Translations under genes and position numbers: made by a program
DNA from: Yersinia kristensenii
GTDB lineage: Bacteria; Pseudomonadota; Gammaproteobacteria; Enterobacterales; Enterobacteriaceae
Direction of reading: 5' to 3'
Assembly (NCBI RefSeq): GCF_900460525.1
Contig: NZ_UHIY01000001.1
Span: 2,728,001 to 2,792,000 of the forward strand
DNA: 64,000 nt
Shown: one piece after another, positions 1 through 10,800 of the stretch
Position numbering within the stretch: position 1 is the first letter of the stretch
How the letters are laid out: the number at the start of each line of letters is the position of its first letter
Notes under the pieces: model-generated
Databases searched by the model: none
What the model saw: only the letters and a program-made list of their open reading frames with translations
What the model was told of the DNA's origin: nothing

Positions 1-1159
1 TTTGTGCTGAGAAGGGTACAAAGGTGGCATTCAAACTGTGCAAGTCGCGTTCGCGCAAGTTAAAGCGCTGTTTAGCCAGCACCACAATACTGCGGCCTTC
101 CGGGGTTTCGTCGGCCAGTGATGAGAGCTGTGCGGCATCCGCCAGTTGTTGCTCGGTCACTCCCGGTGCAGGCAAGAATTCTGATGCCTGGCGGTTACCC
201 AGCGTGATGGTGCCGGTTTTATCCAGCAGCAGCACATCGACGTCACCGGCAGCTTCGACGGCGCGCCCGCTGGTGGCTATCACATTGGCCCCTAACATGC
301 GGCTCATCCCAGCCACGCCAATAGCGGATAACAACCCGCCGATGGTGGTGGGGATCAAGCAAACCAGCAGTGCTACTAGCACAGTGATGGTGACCGGTGA
401 ACCGGCATGGTTGGCTTCAACACTGAAGACTGAAAATGGGTATAAAGTCGCGGTCGCCAGTAAAAAGACGATAGTCAGTGCCACCAGCAAAATGGTCAGC
501 GCCACTTCATTCGGGGTTTTGCGCCGTTTAGCCCCTTCCACCATGGCTATCATGCGGTCGAGGAAAGTCTCGCCGGGGTTAACACTGCACTGAACCACCA
601 GCCAGTCTGATAGCACCCGAGTCCCGCCGGTTACCGAGGAGAAGTCGCCGCCGGATTCACGGATAACCGGCGCAGATTCACCGGTAATGGCGCTTTCATC
701 CACCGAGGCCCCGCCCTCCAGCACTTCACCGTCACAGGGCACGGTGTCACCGGCTTCAATCAGCACCACATCACCTTTGCGCAAACTGTCGGCAGAGACT
801 TTCTCTTGCGGTGCATCAAAGCGGGCTTCAGTCAGTTTTTTCGCCCAACTGGTTTTTTTCACGCCGCGCAGACTCTCCGCCTGCGCTTTGCTGCGCCCCT
901 CGGCCAATGCTTCGGCAAAGTTGGCGAACAGCACGGTAAACCATAGCCACAGGGCAACACTGCCGGTAAACATGGCATTGCCAGCGGTCTGTCCGCTTAA
1001 AATAGCCAACCAAATCAGGGTGGTCAGCCCACTACCCAGATACACCACGAACATCACCGGATTGCGCCACTGGACGCGCGGGTCCAGTTTCTTCACGGCA
1101 TCAAGCAGCGCAGTGCGAACCAGTGCTGGCTCAAAAATTGCGCGTTGTTTGCGGGTCAT
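1..1159 (-). CDS. kdpB: KdpB, ATPase subunit of the K+ pump (N-terminal part)
   Basis: Catalytic P-type ATPase subunit of the inner-membrane KdpFABC high-affinity potassium pump. Only about 386 N-terminal residues lie in the window; the gene runs off the left edge, so the nucleotide-binding region and later helices are not seen. The product starts [15 protein letters not shown] at the ATG ending at 1159. It carries the actuator-domain TGES motif (about residues 159-162), membrane helices around residues 215-280, and the DKTGT phosphorylation motif with the acceptor Asp at about residue 313. It follows kdpA in the kdpFAB order, with a short ERIC-derived insert between the two genes. Identification is firm; only completeness is unknown. 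Confidence 0.97.
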   Translation of the reverse strand, partial: MTRKQRAIFEPALVRTALLDAVKKLDPRVQWRNPVMFVVYLGSGLTTLIWLAILSGQTAGNAMFTGSVALWLWFTVLFANFAEALAEGRSKAQAESLRGVKKTSWAKKLTEARFDAPQEKVSADSLRKGDVVLIEAGDTVPCDGEVLEGGASVDESAITGESAPVIRESGGDFSSVTGGTRVLSDWLVVQCSVNPGETFLDRMIAMVEGAKRRKTPNEVALTILLVALTIVFLLATATLYPFSVFSVEANHAGSPVTITVLVALLVCLIPTTIGGLLSAIGVAGMSRMLGANVIATSGRAVEAAGDVDVLLLDKTGTITLGNRQASEFLPAPGVTEQQLADAAQLSSLADETPEGRSIVVLAKQRFNLRERDLHSLNATFVPFSAQ

Positions 1160-1179
1160 AGTTATTCTCTCTTAGTGAC

Positions 1180-1250
1180 GATACCCTTGGACTTGAAGTT
1201 GCAGGGGCGTTCGTTTGCCACCTACGGCAACTCCAAGCTCTTTGGCTATA
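1180..1250. repeat. Internally deleted ERIC element (about 71 bp)
   Basis: Both ends match the full-length ERIC copies in this window: it begins ATACCCTTGGACTTGAAG and ends AACTCCAAGCTCTTTGGCTATA. The central part, carrying the CTTACT..AGTAAGCTC core, is missing. It lies between kdpA and kdpB within one transcript, where paired ends could fold and affect kdpB expression or mRNA stability (inference). Confidence 0.75.
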
Positions 1251-1253
1251 TAA

Positions 1254-2942
1254 TCAATGTGTTAACCAAACTTGTAGATGTTCGGCGACCGGGCCTAGGG
1301 CCAGAGCTGGGATAAAGGTCAATGCGCCCACCAACAACACGGTGCCCACCAGCAAGCCGATAAACAGTGGCCCCGCAGTAGGCAGAGTGCCGTTGCCAGC
1401 CGGTTGCCGTTTCTTCGCCACCAATGAACTGGCAATCGCCAGCACCGGCAGAATCACACCGAATCGACCCAAGAACATCGCCGCAGCCAGCAGCAAGTTA
1501 TAAAACGGCGTATTGACACTCAGGCCAGCAAAGGCGCTGCCGTTGTTATTGGCCGCCGAAGAGAGGGCGTAAAGCACTTCGCTAAAACCATGCGCACCGG
1601 GGTTAAGAATCCCTGCGCGACCGGCATCAGTGCCGAGCGCCAGTGCGGTGCCTAACAGCACGATAGTTGGCGTGACCAAAATCGCCAGCGCGGTCATTTT
1701 CATATCAAATACGTCAATTTTCTTGCCGAGGTATTCAGGGGTACGGCCAATCATCAGCCCGGCAATAAAGACCGTCAGCAGCACGAATAACAGCATGCCG
1801 TACAAACCGGAGCCGACGCCGCCAAACACCACTTCACCAATCTGCATCAACCACAGGGGCACCATGCCACCCAGCGCGGTAAAGGAGTCATGCATGGCGT
1901 TAACCGCACCGCAAGATGCCGCAGTGGTGACTACGGCGTACATGCTGGTCGCCAGAATACCGAAGCGGGATTCTTTGCCCTCCATATTGATATTGCTGTC
2001 GGCACCCAACTGCATCAAATGCGGGTTACCGGCCAGCTCGGCATACATCACCACCACCACCGCCACCACAAAAATCAGTGACATGGCCCAGATCAGCGCG
2101 TGGCCCTGGCGGTTATCCCCGACCACTTGGCCGAAAGAGAAACACAATGCGCAGGGGATCAGGAAAATCGCCAGCATTTGCACAAAGTTGCTAAATGCCG
2201 TCGGGTTCTCAAACGGATGCGCTGAGTTGGCACCAAAGAAGCCGCCACCATTGGTACCCAGCAGTTTTATGGCTTCCTGCGAGGCCACCGGCCCCATTGG
2301 CAAGGTCTGTTTTACCCCCTCGAGGGTGGTGATATGCAGATAACTATCCAGATTCTGCAAGACGCCTTGACTGACAAAAACCAGCGCAATAAGCAGCGAA
2401 ATTGGCAATAAGACATATAAAGTGATGCGAACCAAATCGACCCAGGCATTGCCCAATGTGCTGGCTGAATGGCGGGCAAATGCGCGAATTAGCGCAAAAG
2501 CCACCGCAATACCGGTGGCAGCAGAGAGGAAGTTTTGTACTGTCAGACCGGCCATTTGGCTCAGGTAACTGAGGGTATTCTCCCCGCTATAGGCTTGCCA
2601 GTTAGTGTTAGTGACAAAACTCACCGCAGTATTCAGCGCTAAATGCCATGACAGCCCCGGCATATTTTCCGGATTCAGTGGTAATGAACCTTGCATCATT
2701 AACAGCGCGAACAACAGCACCACGCCCAGCACGTTAAAACTGAGAATGGCCAGCGCATATTGCCAACCGTTCATTTCCTGGTTTTTTACCCCACTACAGC
2801 ACCATAAACCGGCCTCGATTCTTTGTAATGGCGCGAAGGGCTCACCTTCAATAAGGCGCGCCAAGAAACTTCCCAATGGACGGGACAGCACCAACAACAC
2901 CAACATAAAGCTGGCAATAAGCAGAAATCCTGATGCCGCCAT
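1254..2942 (-). CDS. kdpA: KdpA, potassium-translocating subunit
   Basis: Channel-like subunit that binds and conducts K+ in the KdpFABC complex, a member of the superfamily of K+ transporters. It has 562 residues, full length for the family, with around ten hydrophobic segments and filter-type loops such as [18 protein letters not shown]. The ATG at 2942 directly abuts the kdpF stop codon (TAAATG), and the ribosome-binding GGAGG lies inside the end of kdpF, which suggests translational coupling. It is followed by kdpB after a short ERIC remnant. Expression is expected under K+ limitation from the KdpE-controlled promoter upstream of kdpF. Confidence 0.98.
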   Translation of the reverse strand: MAASGFLLIASFMLVLLVLSRPLGSFLARLIEGEPFAPLQRIEAGLWCCSGVKNQEMNGWQYALAILSFNVLGVVLLFALLMMQGSLPLNPENMPGLSWHLALNTAVSFVTNTNWQAYSGENTLSYLSQMAGLTVQNFLSAATGIAVAFALIRAFARHSASTLGNAWVDLVRITLYVLLPISLLIALVFVSQGVLQNLDSYLHITTLEGVKQTLPMGPVASQEAIKLLGTNGGGFFGANSAHPFENPTAFSNFVQMLAIFLIPCALCFSFGQVVGDNRQGHALIWAMSLIFVVAVVVVMYAELAGNPHLMQLGADSNINMEGKESRFGILATSMYAVVTTAASCGAVNAMHDSFTALGGMVPLWLMQIGEVVFGGVGSGLYGMLLFVLLTVFIAGLMIGRTPEYLGKKIDVFDMKMTALAILVTPTIVLLGTALALGTDAGRAGILNPGAHGFSEVLYALSSAANNNGSAFAGLSVNTPFYNLLLAAAMFLGRFGVILPVLAIASSLVAKKRQPAGNGTLPTAGPLFIGLLVGTVLLVGALTFIPALALGPVAEHLQVWLTH

Positions 2943-3032
2943 TTAAAAGTCCTCCGCGTTAAATAAGGCATAAACCAGATAGCCCAGTAGCAGCAGAACC
3001 AGCAGCGCACCACAAATGATGCTGACACTCAC
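2943..3032 (-). CDS. kdpF: KdpF, small accessory subunit
   Basis: A 29-residue single-span membrane peptide that stabilises the KdpABC complex. Translation gives MSVSIICGALLVLLLLGYLV followed by YALFNAEDF, the usual size for KdpF. The start is a GTG at 3032, preceded by a good GGAGG ribosome-binding site (TGTGGAGGTATATCGTG). The stop touches the kdpA ATG with no spacer. It is the first gene of the operon. Confidence 0.93.
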   Translation of the reverse strand: MSVSIICGALLVLLLLGYLVYALFNAEDF

Positions 3033-3057
3033 GATATACCTCCACAGGTCTTATTTT

Positions 3058-3110
3058 TTGATAACCCAGTTTTTTGATGAACAAGTTTTGATAACCAAGT
3101 TTTGATAACA
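3058..3110. repeat. Short tandem repeats in the kdp leader
   Basis: Four copies of TTGATRA(AC) start near 3058, 3074, 3088 and 3102 (plus-strand reading), spaced 14-16 bases apart. On the kdp transcript strand they read as repeated TTATCAAAA. They lie between the KdpE operator and the kdpF start, in the presumed promoter or 5' leader. Their function is unknown; replication slippage or a protein-binding array are both possible. Confidence 0.6.
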
Positions 3111-3156
3111 GCAGCTTAGAAAGTTGTAAGAAAAGTTCTTGATAAAAAAATGGGGA

Positions 3157-3181
3157 GGGGTGTAAAAAAAGTATAAAAATG
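3157..3181 (-). promoter_or_regulatory. KdpE operator of the kdp promoter
   Basis: On the minus strand this reads CATTTTTATACTTTTTTTAC followed by ACCCC. That matches the T-rich KdpE-binding sequence upstream of E. coli kdpFABC as I recall it. It lies about 125 bases upstream of kdpF in the right orientation. It implies control by the KdpD/KdpE two-component system under K+ limitation. Confidence 0.85.
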
Positions 3182-3549
3182 GTCAAGAAATAACCGTTTT
3201 ATGGGTATAAAGTACTCAGTGGCGAGGTGCGGCAGACCATCAAATTAGCTGGACCGATATTTTTTGGGTGAATGCATCCGCTTTTCTGATTTGCAGAGGG
3301 GTTGGTCACCCTACGTGAAACAAATTATAAAATTACATTAACTTGTCTGTAACAAAATTACAGGATTGGTGGTTTTTTTGTGCTTTTTACGCAATTGAGT
3401 GGTCGGATGAGTGGTAAACTTTCAATCAATGCGGTAAAATTTTGTCCAGTTACCAATTTTGTTTATTTTACTTTCAACGCCACGCGGTAATCGGCCCTCT
3501 GCGAGTTAGGGCTAGCGGTTACATAAAGGCGTTTTAAAGGAGGGTTATT

Positions 3550-3756
3550 ATGACCATGTACAACGCATACCCATTGCATCAGGTTATTTTGCGTCGCATC
3601 GTAGTGATTCTGGTGGGGTTATTAGCGCTACCGGTGATGCTTTTCCGCAAAGACCGCGCCCGTTTTTATAGCTATTTGCACCGTGTCTGGATCAAAACCA
3701 GTGATAAACCGGTTTGGTTGGCACAGTCTGAAATGGCCCCGCAAGATTTTTATTGA
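3550..3756 (+). CDS. ybfA: YbfA family protein
   Basis: A 68-residue protein of unknown function, divergent from kdpFABC as in E. coli. The conserved block [20 protein letters not shown] followed by PVW and the terminal DFY identify it as YbfA. A hydrophobic stretch at about residues 15-32 suggests a single membrane anchor. It starts at ATG 3550 after an AAAGGAGGG ribosome-binding site. An alternative start two codons later is possible. It marks the left boundary of the toxin insertion. Confidence 0.93.
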   Translation: MTMYNAYPLHQVILRRIVVILVGLLALPVMLFRKDRARFYSYLHRVWIKTSDKPVWLAQSEMAPQDFY

Positions 3757-3777
3757 TCTAAAAGAATAGTTCAACAC

Positions 3778-3813
3778 AAGGCCCGTGAATATGATGTGTT
3801 CACGGGCCTTTTC
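3778..3813 (+). terminator. Rho-independent terminator after ybfA
   Basis: Perfect 9-bp stem GCCCGTGAA / TTCACGGGC with a 9-base loop, followed by CTTTTC. It lies 22 bases after the ybfA stop and separates ybfA from the toxin operon. Confidence 0.85.
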
Positions 3814-4013
3814 ATTGATGCACTCTTTCAGCATTAAATAATGACCAACCCATATTATAAACCAATTCTTAATTCGAATTCATTCGCAATTAAAATGCTT
3901 CTATTTTATTAATATCATTATTATTTATTTGATTTTAATTCAATTACCATTCTTTGTGATGCATCATGAATCTGCTAAGCATGGTTAGCTAATTAATTGT
4001 ATATGGAGATAAT
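3814..4013. promoter_or_regulatory. AT-rich upstream region of the rtx operon
   Basis: About 200 bases, strikingly AT-rich (runs such as TTATTAATATCATTATTATT), with no open reading frame. By position it should contain the promoter of the rtx gene cluster. No single -10/-35 pair stands out. The composition is typical of H-NS-silenced acquired DNA (inference). Confidence 0.5.
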
Positions 4014-4334
4014 ATGGAGATTTACGTACAGACAACATCGTTAGTCAATTATAACAAAGGTGTTTTTTCACTCTATTTTGTTAGTCAAAATCAGCAGCAA
4101 ATGGCAAAGGGTATGGCGGCTAAAAACGATAGCGAACTTGAGTTAAAACAAGTTGTACATATGCCAGCATCCGGTTTTATGTATATGGTCTCAATGGTAA
4201 AGAATATGCTGGAAGATCCTCGAATGCAGCAGGAAATTGACAATATGATTAATGCCAACTTATTACCACTTAGTGGTGATGGGGAAGGTAATGATGAAAT
4301 TGAAAGTGACGGAGAAAAAACACTAAAAAAATAA
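4014..4334 (+). CDS. Conserved small protein preceding rtxC (RtxH-like by position)
   Basis: A 106-residue protein starting MEIYVQTTSLVNYNKGVFSL, with no signal peptide or membrane span. The C-terminus is acidic and hydrophilic (GDGEGNDEIESDGE). It begins at ATG 4014 behind ATATGGAGATAAT and is the first gene of a three-gene cluster with the acyltransferase and the MARTX toxin. Vibrio MARTX operons likewise have a small uncharacterised gene (called rtxH) before rtxC and rtxA, so position suggests the equivalent. I have no functional motif to offer; a role in toxin maturation or chaperoning is guesswork. Confidence 0.75.
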   Translation: MEIYVQTTSLVNYNKGVFSLYFVSQNQQQMAKGMAAKNDSELELKQVVHMPASGFMYMVSMVKNMLEDPRMQQEIDNMINANLLPLSGDGEGNDEIESDGEKTLKK

Positions 4335-4365
4335 AATATAAGTTAATGGAATAATAGGTTGGTGG

Positions 4366-4830
4366 TTGGTAGTGATAAATAATAAATTCACATCGCTAGA
4401 ATCATCCGAAATACAAAAAATAATGGGTGGAGTAATGCTGTTAACGCAGCGTTCTCCGCTGCATAGAGCTTATTTTGTTTCGGAATGGTTTCAGCAGATT
4501 TACCCGGCGATTATATTAAATCAATTTCGTTATTATGAAGATGAACAGGGTAACCCACTTGCATTTTGCAATTGGGCATTTTTATCTGAAAAAAATATGA
4601 ACGAAATACTTTCAGGTGAGCGTGATATTAGAAAAGAAGATTGGCAGTCCGGCAGTAATATGTTTTTCCCAGAAATGATAGCCCCTTATGGTCATGCGAA
4701 AATGATGGCGACTGATTTGCGCAGGAATATACATTCTTCCAGAAAGGGAGAATGGGTGTGTGCTATCCGGGGGCAACTCAATAAACAGTGTTCTTCAGAT
4801 AAACCCAAAATCCAATGGTTTAAAATTTAA
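4366..4830 (+). CDS. rtxC: RtxC/HlyC-family toxin-activating acyltransferase
   Basis: Predicted ACP-dependent lysine acyltransferase that fatty-acylates the adjacent toxin in the cytoplasm. Up to 154 residues. The catalytic-His motif is present (RSPLHR, His33), as is the HlyC-like C-terminal block WQSGSNMFFPEMIAPYGHA (residues 93-111). Where HlyC and ApxC have a catalytic Asp (FIDWIAPFG), this protein has Glu103 (FPEMIAPYG), a conservative but notable change. The start is uncertain: TTG at 4366 or GTG at 4372 (MINNKF), neither with a strong ribosome-binding site. It lies 31 bases after the small gene and 17 bases before rtxA. AT-rich like its neighbours. Confidence 0.88.
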   Translation: MVVINNKFTSLESSEIQKIMGGVMLLTQRSPLHRAYFVSEWFQQIYPAIILNQFRYYEDEQGNPLAFCNWAFLSEKNMNEILSGERDIRKEDWQSGSNMFFPEMIAPYGHAKMMATDLRRNIHSSRKGEWVCAIRGQLNKQCSSDKPKIQWFKI

Positions 4831-4847
4831 CTTAATAAGGATATTCC

Positions 4848-7800
4848 ATGAGTAAAGCATCTAATCGAAGTGCAGAGTATTTTTTTACCGGTGTTTATAA
4901 TGGCGATGATAGTAATAATGATATTGATGCGATCGGCCTTGGTGGAATAATATATGCCCGTGGCGGAGATGATGATATTTTTGTCGGATCCATTGCTGCA
5001 AAAGTCGAAGCTGGGAGCGGTGATGATACGATAAAAGGAGGAGCAGCATATCTGGAGGTTTTAGATACTACGGGGAAGTTAACCGTGAAAGGTGCAGCAG
5101 GGGCAATGAATATCATTAAGGAGGGAGATGGTGATATTGATGCCACTGTAGTTGCTGGTGCTAATATTATAAACCACACTGGAAACAGTGGCAGCATGAA
5201 TATTTTTGCTATAGGTGCATATAATAAAATTACTCGCAAATCAATAGGATATGGTGCTAATGGCAAGTTAGCATTAGACGATATTGTTTTAGGGGATGCT
5301 CGCTTTGAAAATGAAACGCTTGGTATTAGCACAGATAAAGTTAGTGCTGTAAAAAAGGAGGGTTACTATTTATATGAACACTGGTACTACCATGATGGTT
5401 ATTATTCTAAAGCTTTTACTAAAGTGTACCTATTTCAGGATGAAAAAACAGGAGATATAAAAACTAAAAAAACTACAACTATATTTTCGTTTGATAGCAT
5501 ATCAAATCGTTGGCGTAGAACTTCTGGTAATGGTTCTAATTTTAATGATTTGGTTGATATTAATTATAATGTTAAAGCAACAAAGATAAAAAGTGAGTAT
5601 TCATCTGAGCTGCCAAAAGAATGGCTTGGCGGTGACAGCATACTGTTGAAATATGAAGATGAACTGGTTTTAAAAAAGGATAATTTAACATTAAATGCAA
5701 TTAAGCTTTCAGATGGCAACTCACTCTCGGCAATTAAATCAACAGGTAAGCCAGGGGCTTATTATTTTGTGAGTAGAAATTATATTTATGAAATTGTAAT
5801 AAGTGATGCTTATACGCGTGTCAATATTGACGGTGAGACGATATTGACACCCTGTCAGGGAATGAAAATTATACCTTATAAACGTTCGGTATCAAAAGGG
5901 ATGGTTGCCAGGCCCAACGATACAATAAATAAAATTCCTGATGGATTAGTAGAACGTACTGGCTCTGGTTATATTGGTCGGTATAGACGCGTTGTGAACA
6001 TAGCCAATGTACCGAGTATTGACAGTATTTCATATAGCATTAATAAAGAGGTTATGGTAGATAAAAAATTAAATAGACTAGAACCTAATAAAGTATCAAA
6101 TATCACAAATATGAACTTAATTAACTCAAGTGATGATATAAACTTTGAAGGGGGAGGTATTGCCAATGTTATCGAGTCTGATGTTGTTCGTGGAAATGTT
6201 ACTTTCAAAGGTGGCGGTGCAGCAAATATCATCACCCATACAGCAGTTAAAGGTAATACCGACTTTACCGGTGGTGGAATAGCCAATATTATTGTTAAGA
6301 GTGGAGGCGAGGGTAACCTGACATTTAACGGTGCTGGGCTGGCGAATGTATTAGTGCATAAAAGTCAAAAAGGGGACATGAAAGTTAATGCTGGTGGTGC
6401 AGTTAATGTCATGGTGCGTCTAGGTAATGGTCAATATGATGTCACACTGATCGCTTTGGGTAATATTTCTGTCCACAGTGGTGATGGAAATAGTATTGTG
6501 AAGATGCTAGGTGGATTAAATACGCATACTCAAATTGGCGATGGAGAGGCTTTCTGGATTTCTGCTGGTGGCTTAAATGTGCTAACCAAAAAAGGACAAG
6601 GGTCACTGTTTTCTGTCGTGGGTGGGGGGGGTAATGTAATAACCAGCATGGGTCAGGGTGATTTGACCATTGTTGCTCTTGGCTTGGGGAATATCATCAC
6701 TCATATTAGCGATGATGAAAACCACGCCAGGACAACTGTTATTGCTGTAGCGGCGGCAAATATCGTGACTAAAAAAGGCCGCGGGGATATGCGAGCTATT
6801 CTGGCCGGCGGTTTAAATGTATTAACCCATGTTGGTGGCGGGAAGACCGATACTATCATGTTAGGTGGCGGTAATATTCTAACCAAAGTAGGCAATGGCA
6901 GCGCTAACGGTATTATGTTTGGCTTAGGGAATATATTTACTCATGTGGGGGATGGCCAGACTTTGGGTGTGATGGCCGGCGGTGGAAATATCTATACTAA
7001 AGTAGGTGATGGAACCACAATTGCGGCTATGCTTGCCGCCGGTAATATTATGACTCATATAGGGGATGGTAATACCTATGTATTAATGGCTGCTTTAGGA
7101 AATGTGATAACTAAAGTCGGTGATGGTGATCTTTTAGCGTTAATGATTGCCAAAGGAAATATTCTAACCCAAGTAGGCAATGGCCAAACATTTGCTTTAA
7201 TGCTGGCCAAGGGGGGTAATATTCTCACTAAAGTTGGTGATGGTATGACATTAGCGGCGATGATCAGTATTGCTAATGTGATGACCCACGTTGGTCATGG
7301 AGAAACCTTTGCGTTAATGATCGGTAAGGCAAATATATTTACCAAGGTAGGTTCCGGGCTGACTGTTGCCGTCATGGTCGGAAATATAAATGTTTATTCT
7401 CAGATAAATAATCATAAAAATGAATCTATAGGTATTGGGGTTTTCATTGGCAAGCTAAATGTAATGACCAAGGTTGGCGATGGAACTGCACTCGCTATTA
7501 TGGTCGGCAAAGCGAATATCATGACCCATATTGGTAACGGTATTACTGGCGGAATAGCCTTAGCTAAAGGGAACATCATTACCAAAGTCGGCGATGGTTT
7601 TATGGGTATTTTGGCAAAAGCGGATGGGAATGTTATCACTCATGTGGGAACAGGAATAACCGCGGTTGTATTACACGGAAAAGGTAATATTCTCACTAAA
7701 GTGGGTAATGATACTACTATTGGTTTATTAATATCCCAAACTGGCAATATTATGACCCATATTGGTAATGGTATGACCATTGGCATTGCTAAAGGGAAAG

Positions 7801-10800
7801 GAAATATCATTACAAAAATAGGTAATGGTACTGGCATCAATGCGGTGTGGGGGGAGCTGAATGTTATTACTCAGGTTGGCGATGGGGATCGTTATAATTT
7901 TTCCAAAGGTAAAGGTAATGTTATTACTCGGGTGGGAAATGGTCAGGAAGTCACTGTAACAAAAGGTGATGCTAATATTGTTAGTGCTATAGGGGATATT
8001 GATAACTATACTTTTGCATGGGGTAAGCAGAATATTATCACTGCTGTTGGTAGCGGCAGGAATGTGGTTGTGGCTAAGGCTAATAATAACATTGTGACGA
8101 AAGTGGGTGATGGAGATGCTTACAATGTATTATGGGCAAATAATAATATCGTTACTACAGTCGGCGATGGTAATGCAATAACAATTGCTAAAGGGAAAAT
8201 TAATGTCACGACAGATGTTGGTGATGGATTAAACGTTACCGTTGTGTATGGTGATACCAATATCAATACTAAAGTAGGTGATGGTACTTCAGTTAATGTC
8301 GCTTGGGGTAAGTATAATATTAATACCAAAGTTGGCGATGGATTAAATGTTGCAGTGATGAAAGGTAAAGCCAATGCTAATATTAATGTTGGTGATGGTT
8401 TATCTGTTGTAGCAACCTATGGACGGAATAATGTCTCTGTCAAAGTGGGGAATGGAGATTATTATAATTTATCTGTAGCATCCAGTAATACACGGAGCAA
8501 TAAATTATCAGCATTGTTTGGTAACATAAAGCAAAATCTGCTGGGGCGGGCAGGTAGCCAGGGGATTGACTATTTGGTTAATGGTAATGAAGGGCAGACG
8601 ACGGGATTCCGTAATGGCCATGGTGGTTTTAATTTACCAGAGGTCAATAATCTTAATGGTTTCAACTTAAATGAGACTGGGGTCAGTGGAAAGTTTGATT
8701 CAGAGAGCGCACCTTCTGATTTTAGTGCTAAAAGTAATAATATTAATAATATAGATGCACCCAACTTAGAAAGTACAAAAAATAATGCATCAAAGGCATT
8801 AGGTGGTTCTGATAATACGTCAATAAAAGACGATGTTCAGCACTCTAAAACTCATTTTGAAATTGAGGAAAAAGTGGGTGGAGATAAGGCTCGGGCAGAG
8901 GACGATGCTGAACAGTTCCAGCGATATAAGGATAAGCAGACTGAAAATGCATCTGTTATCCAGTCGCAGATAGAGGGTATTGATAAAGCGGTTTTAGCAG
9001 CCACTGCTGCAGATTACCAGCAACAAATGGAACAGCAGGCAAATGAGTTATTAACTGAGAAACAAAAAATAGCTCAGAGTATTAATAATATTTCTGCTGA
9101 TGAAAATACAGAAACGGGAGAGGATTACCGACAACAATTTGCTGGAGGTTTGTTAAAAGATATAAACGATAAACTTGATGAATCAATAAAAACTGCAAAT
9201 GAAAGTTTAGATACGTCTCAATCTAACGTTAATAAGCATCAATCAGCGATGAATGACGCGGTTGCTCAGTCTGAGTCTGCATTGGCAAAAGGTGAGCAGG
9301 ATAAAAATAAAGCAGATGCCGCAAAAGCCACTGCTGAGTTAGAAGTAGCGAAAAGAAAAACAGAGGCTAAACAGCAGAAAATAAAAGCTAATAAAGCAAA
9401 TAGAAAGGCTCAAGAAGATGTCGTTACCGCTAAAAGCCGTGGTGAGGGCCATCTTAAGGACGCTAATAACGAGGCGGATGCTGCGGCAAGAGAGGCTAAA
9501 AGTGTTCAACGTAGTGAGGGCGATACACCAAAAAATAGGCGGGAGGCTGAGGGCAGTGGTCTGAATCGAAACCAAAACGCCTACAACACAGATGTTAAAG
9601 AGGTCTCTGACGCTGCTATTTCTCCTGATGAAAGTTTCATTCCTGATAGACTGCCTTTGGCTCCGGCTGATGGGAGAATTACCAATATAATATCTGATGT
9701 TTCGTCGGTAGAGGGTCTTACTACAGGTCAGTCAAAAATAAAGGAGGTGAAGATATTATCTAATAAATTACGAGAAGATAATTTTGGTTATAACATATTG
9801 GATATAGTGAAAAAAACAGGAAAAAACAATCCACCAGTAGAAATTGAATCAAATGTAATTATTTCCAAAGATGAATTAAAAAAACAAGCTTCAGTGATGG
9901 GTAAACCGATAGGTTACTCTTATAAAAAAATATTGAACATAATCGATCTTATTAATTCAACGTCGAATTCTGAAAGAATTAAAAATATATTTATATTGAA
10001 AAGTGAAATTGAAAGATATATCAATGAACATCCATCTTCAGGGCGTAATAAAGCATTTCTGACTTTAGGTGAAAAGATAGATAAATCCTTGTTTAATTCT
10101 AAAATGCAACCAGCCAAAAATGCAATACTACGCCTTTCGAAGACGCAACCAGAGATGGCTGCCAGATTGTATGAAGTTGCTGCTCGTGAATCGCAAGGTA
10201 GTCATGTTGGTTTAACAAATATGATGCATGTTTGGATTAGCGAAGATGGTTATCTGACCCTATTGAAAGGGTTTGAAGGCAAAATACCAGATAGAAATTT
10301 ACTTAATTTTGACCCAACCTATCATATTGCAACAGGAGATCAATTTGACGAATGCAAAACAAAATTATTGCAAGCTCAATCAAATGGAGAGCTGAGACAA
10401 GTTTATATTAATGAATCAACTCGATCATTTACTATAGGTTATACCTATGAAGAAATGGCATCTTTTAGAGCGCGCGGATCCGAAAATAGCCAATTTTTCA
10501 GTTATATACTTAATGAGGTCGCTGGCAGGAATAATAGTACTGATCGTTCGAAAGAGCTTAACTGGCTAGATAACTGTGCAGATAAAAAATTCTTAAAGCA
10601 ATTACAACTTTCGCGCTTGGATCAAATTGAATCGATTTACCAGCGCAATAATAAAATAGACTTTGCATCTTGGGATTCCAAATATTCAGGTATTAGTAGG
10701 GATAGGATAAATAGAGAACTTAACCAATACGGTGATGTTGATGGCCAGCTTTCGGTATTACTAAGAGGTAATCAAGGGTTACTTATTGGTGAAACTCATG

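Noticed and set aside
1630..2343. Long plus-strand open frame (237 codons) inside kdpA
   Set aside because: It is the antisense of a conserved membrane protein gene; the composition mirrors kdpA codons and there is no ribosome-binding site or homologous product.
3033..3549. Extra small gene between kdpF and ybfA
   Set aside because: The minus-strand frame at 2959-3186 spans the KdpE operator, the leader repeats and kdpF; it is not a plausible gene.
6147..8474. DNA minisatellite or phase-variable tandem repeat in the toxin gene
   Set aside because: The repeats are conserved only at protein level; the nucleotide copies have diverged, so recent slippage or phase variation is not indicated.
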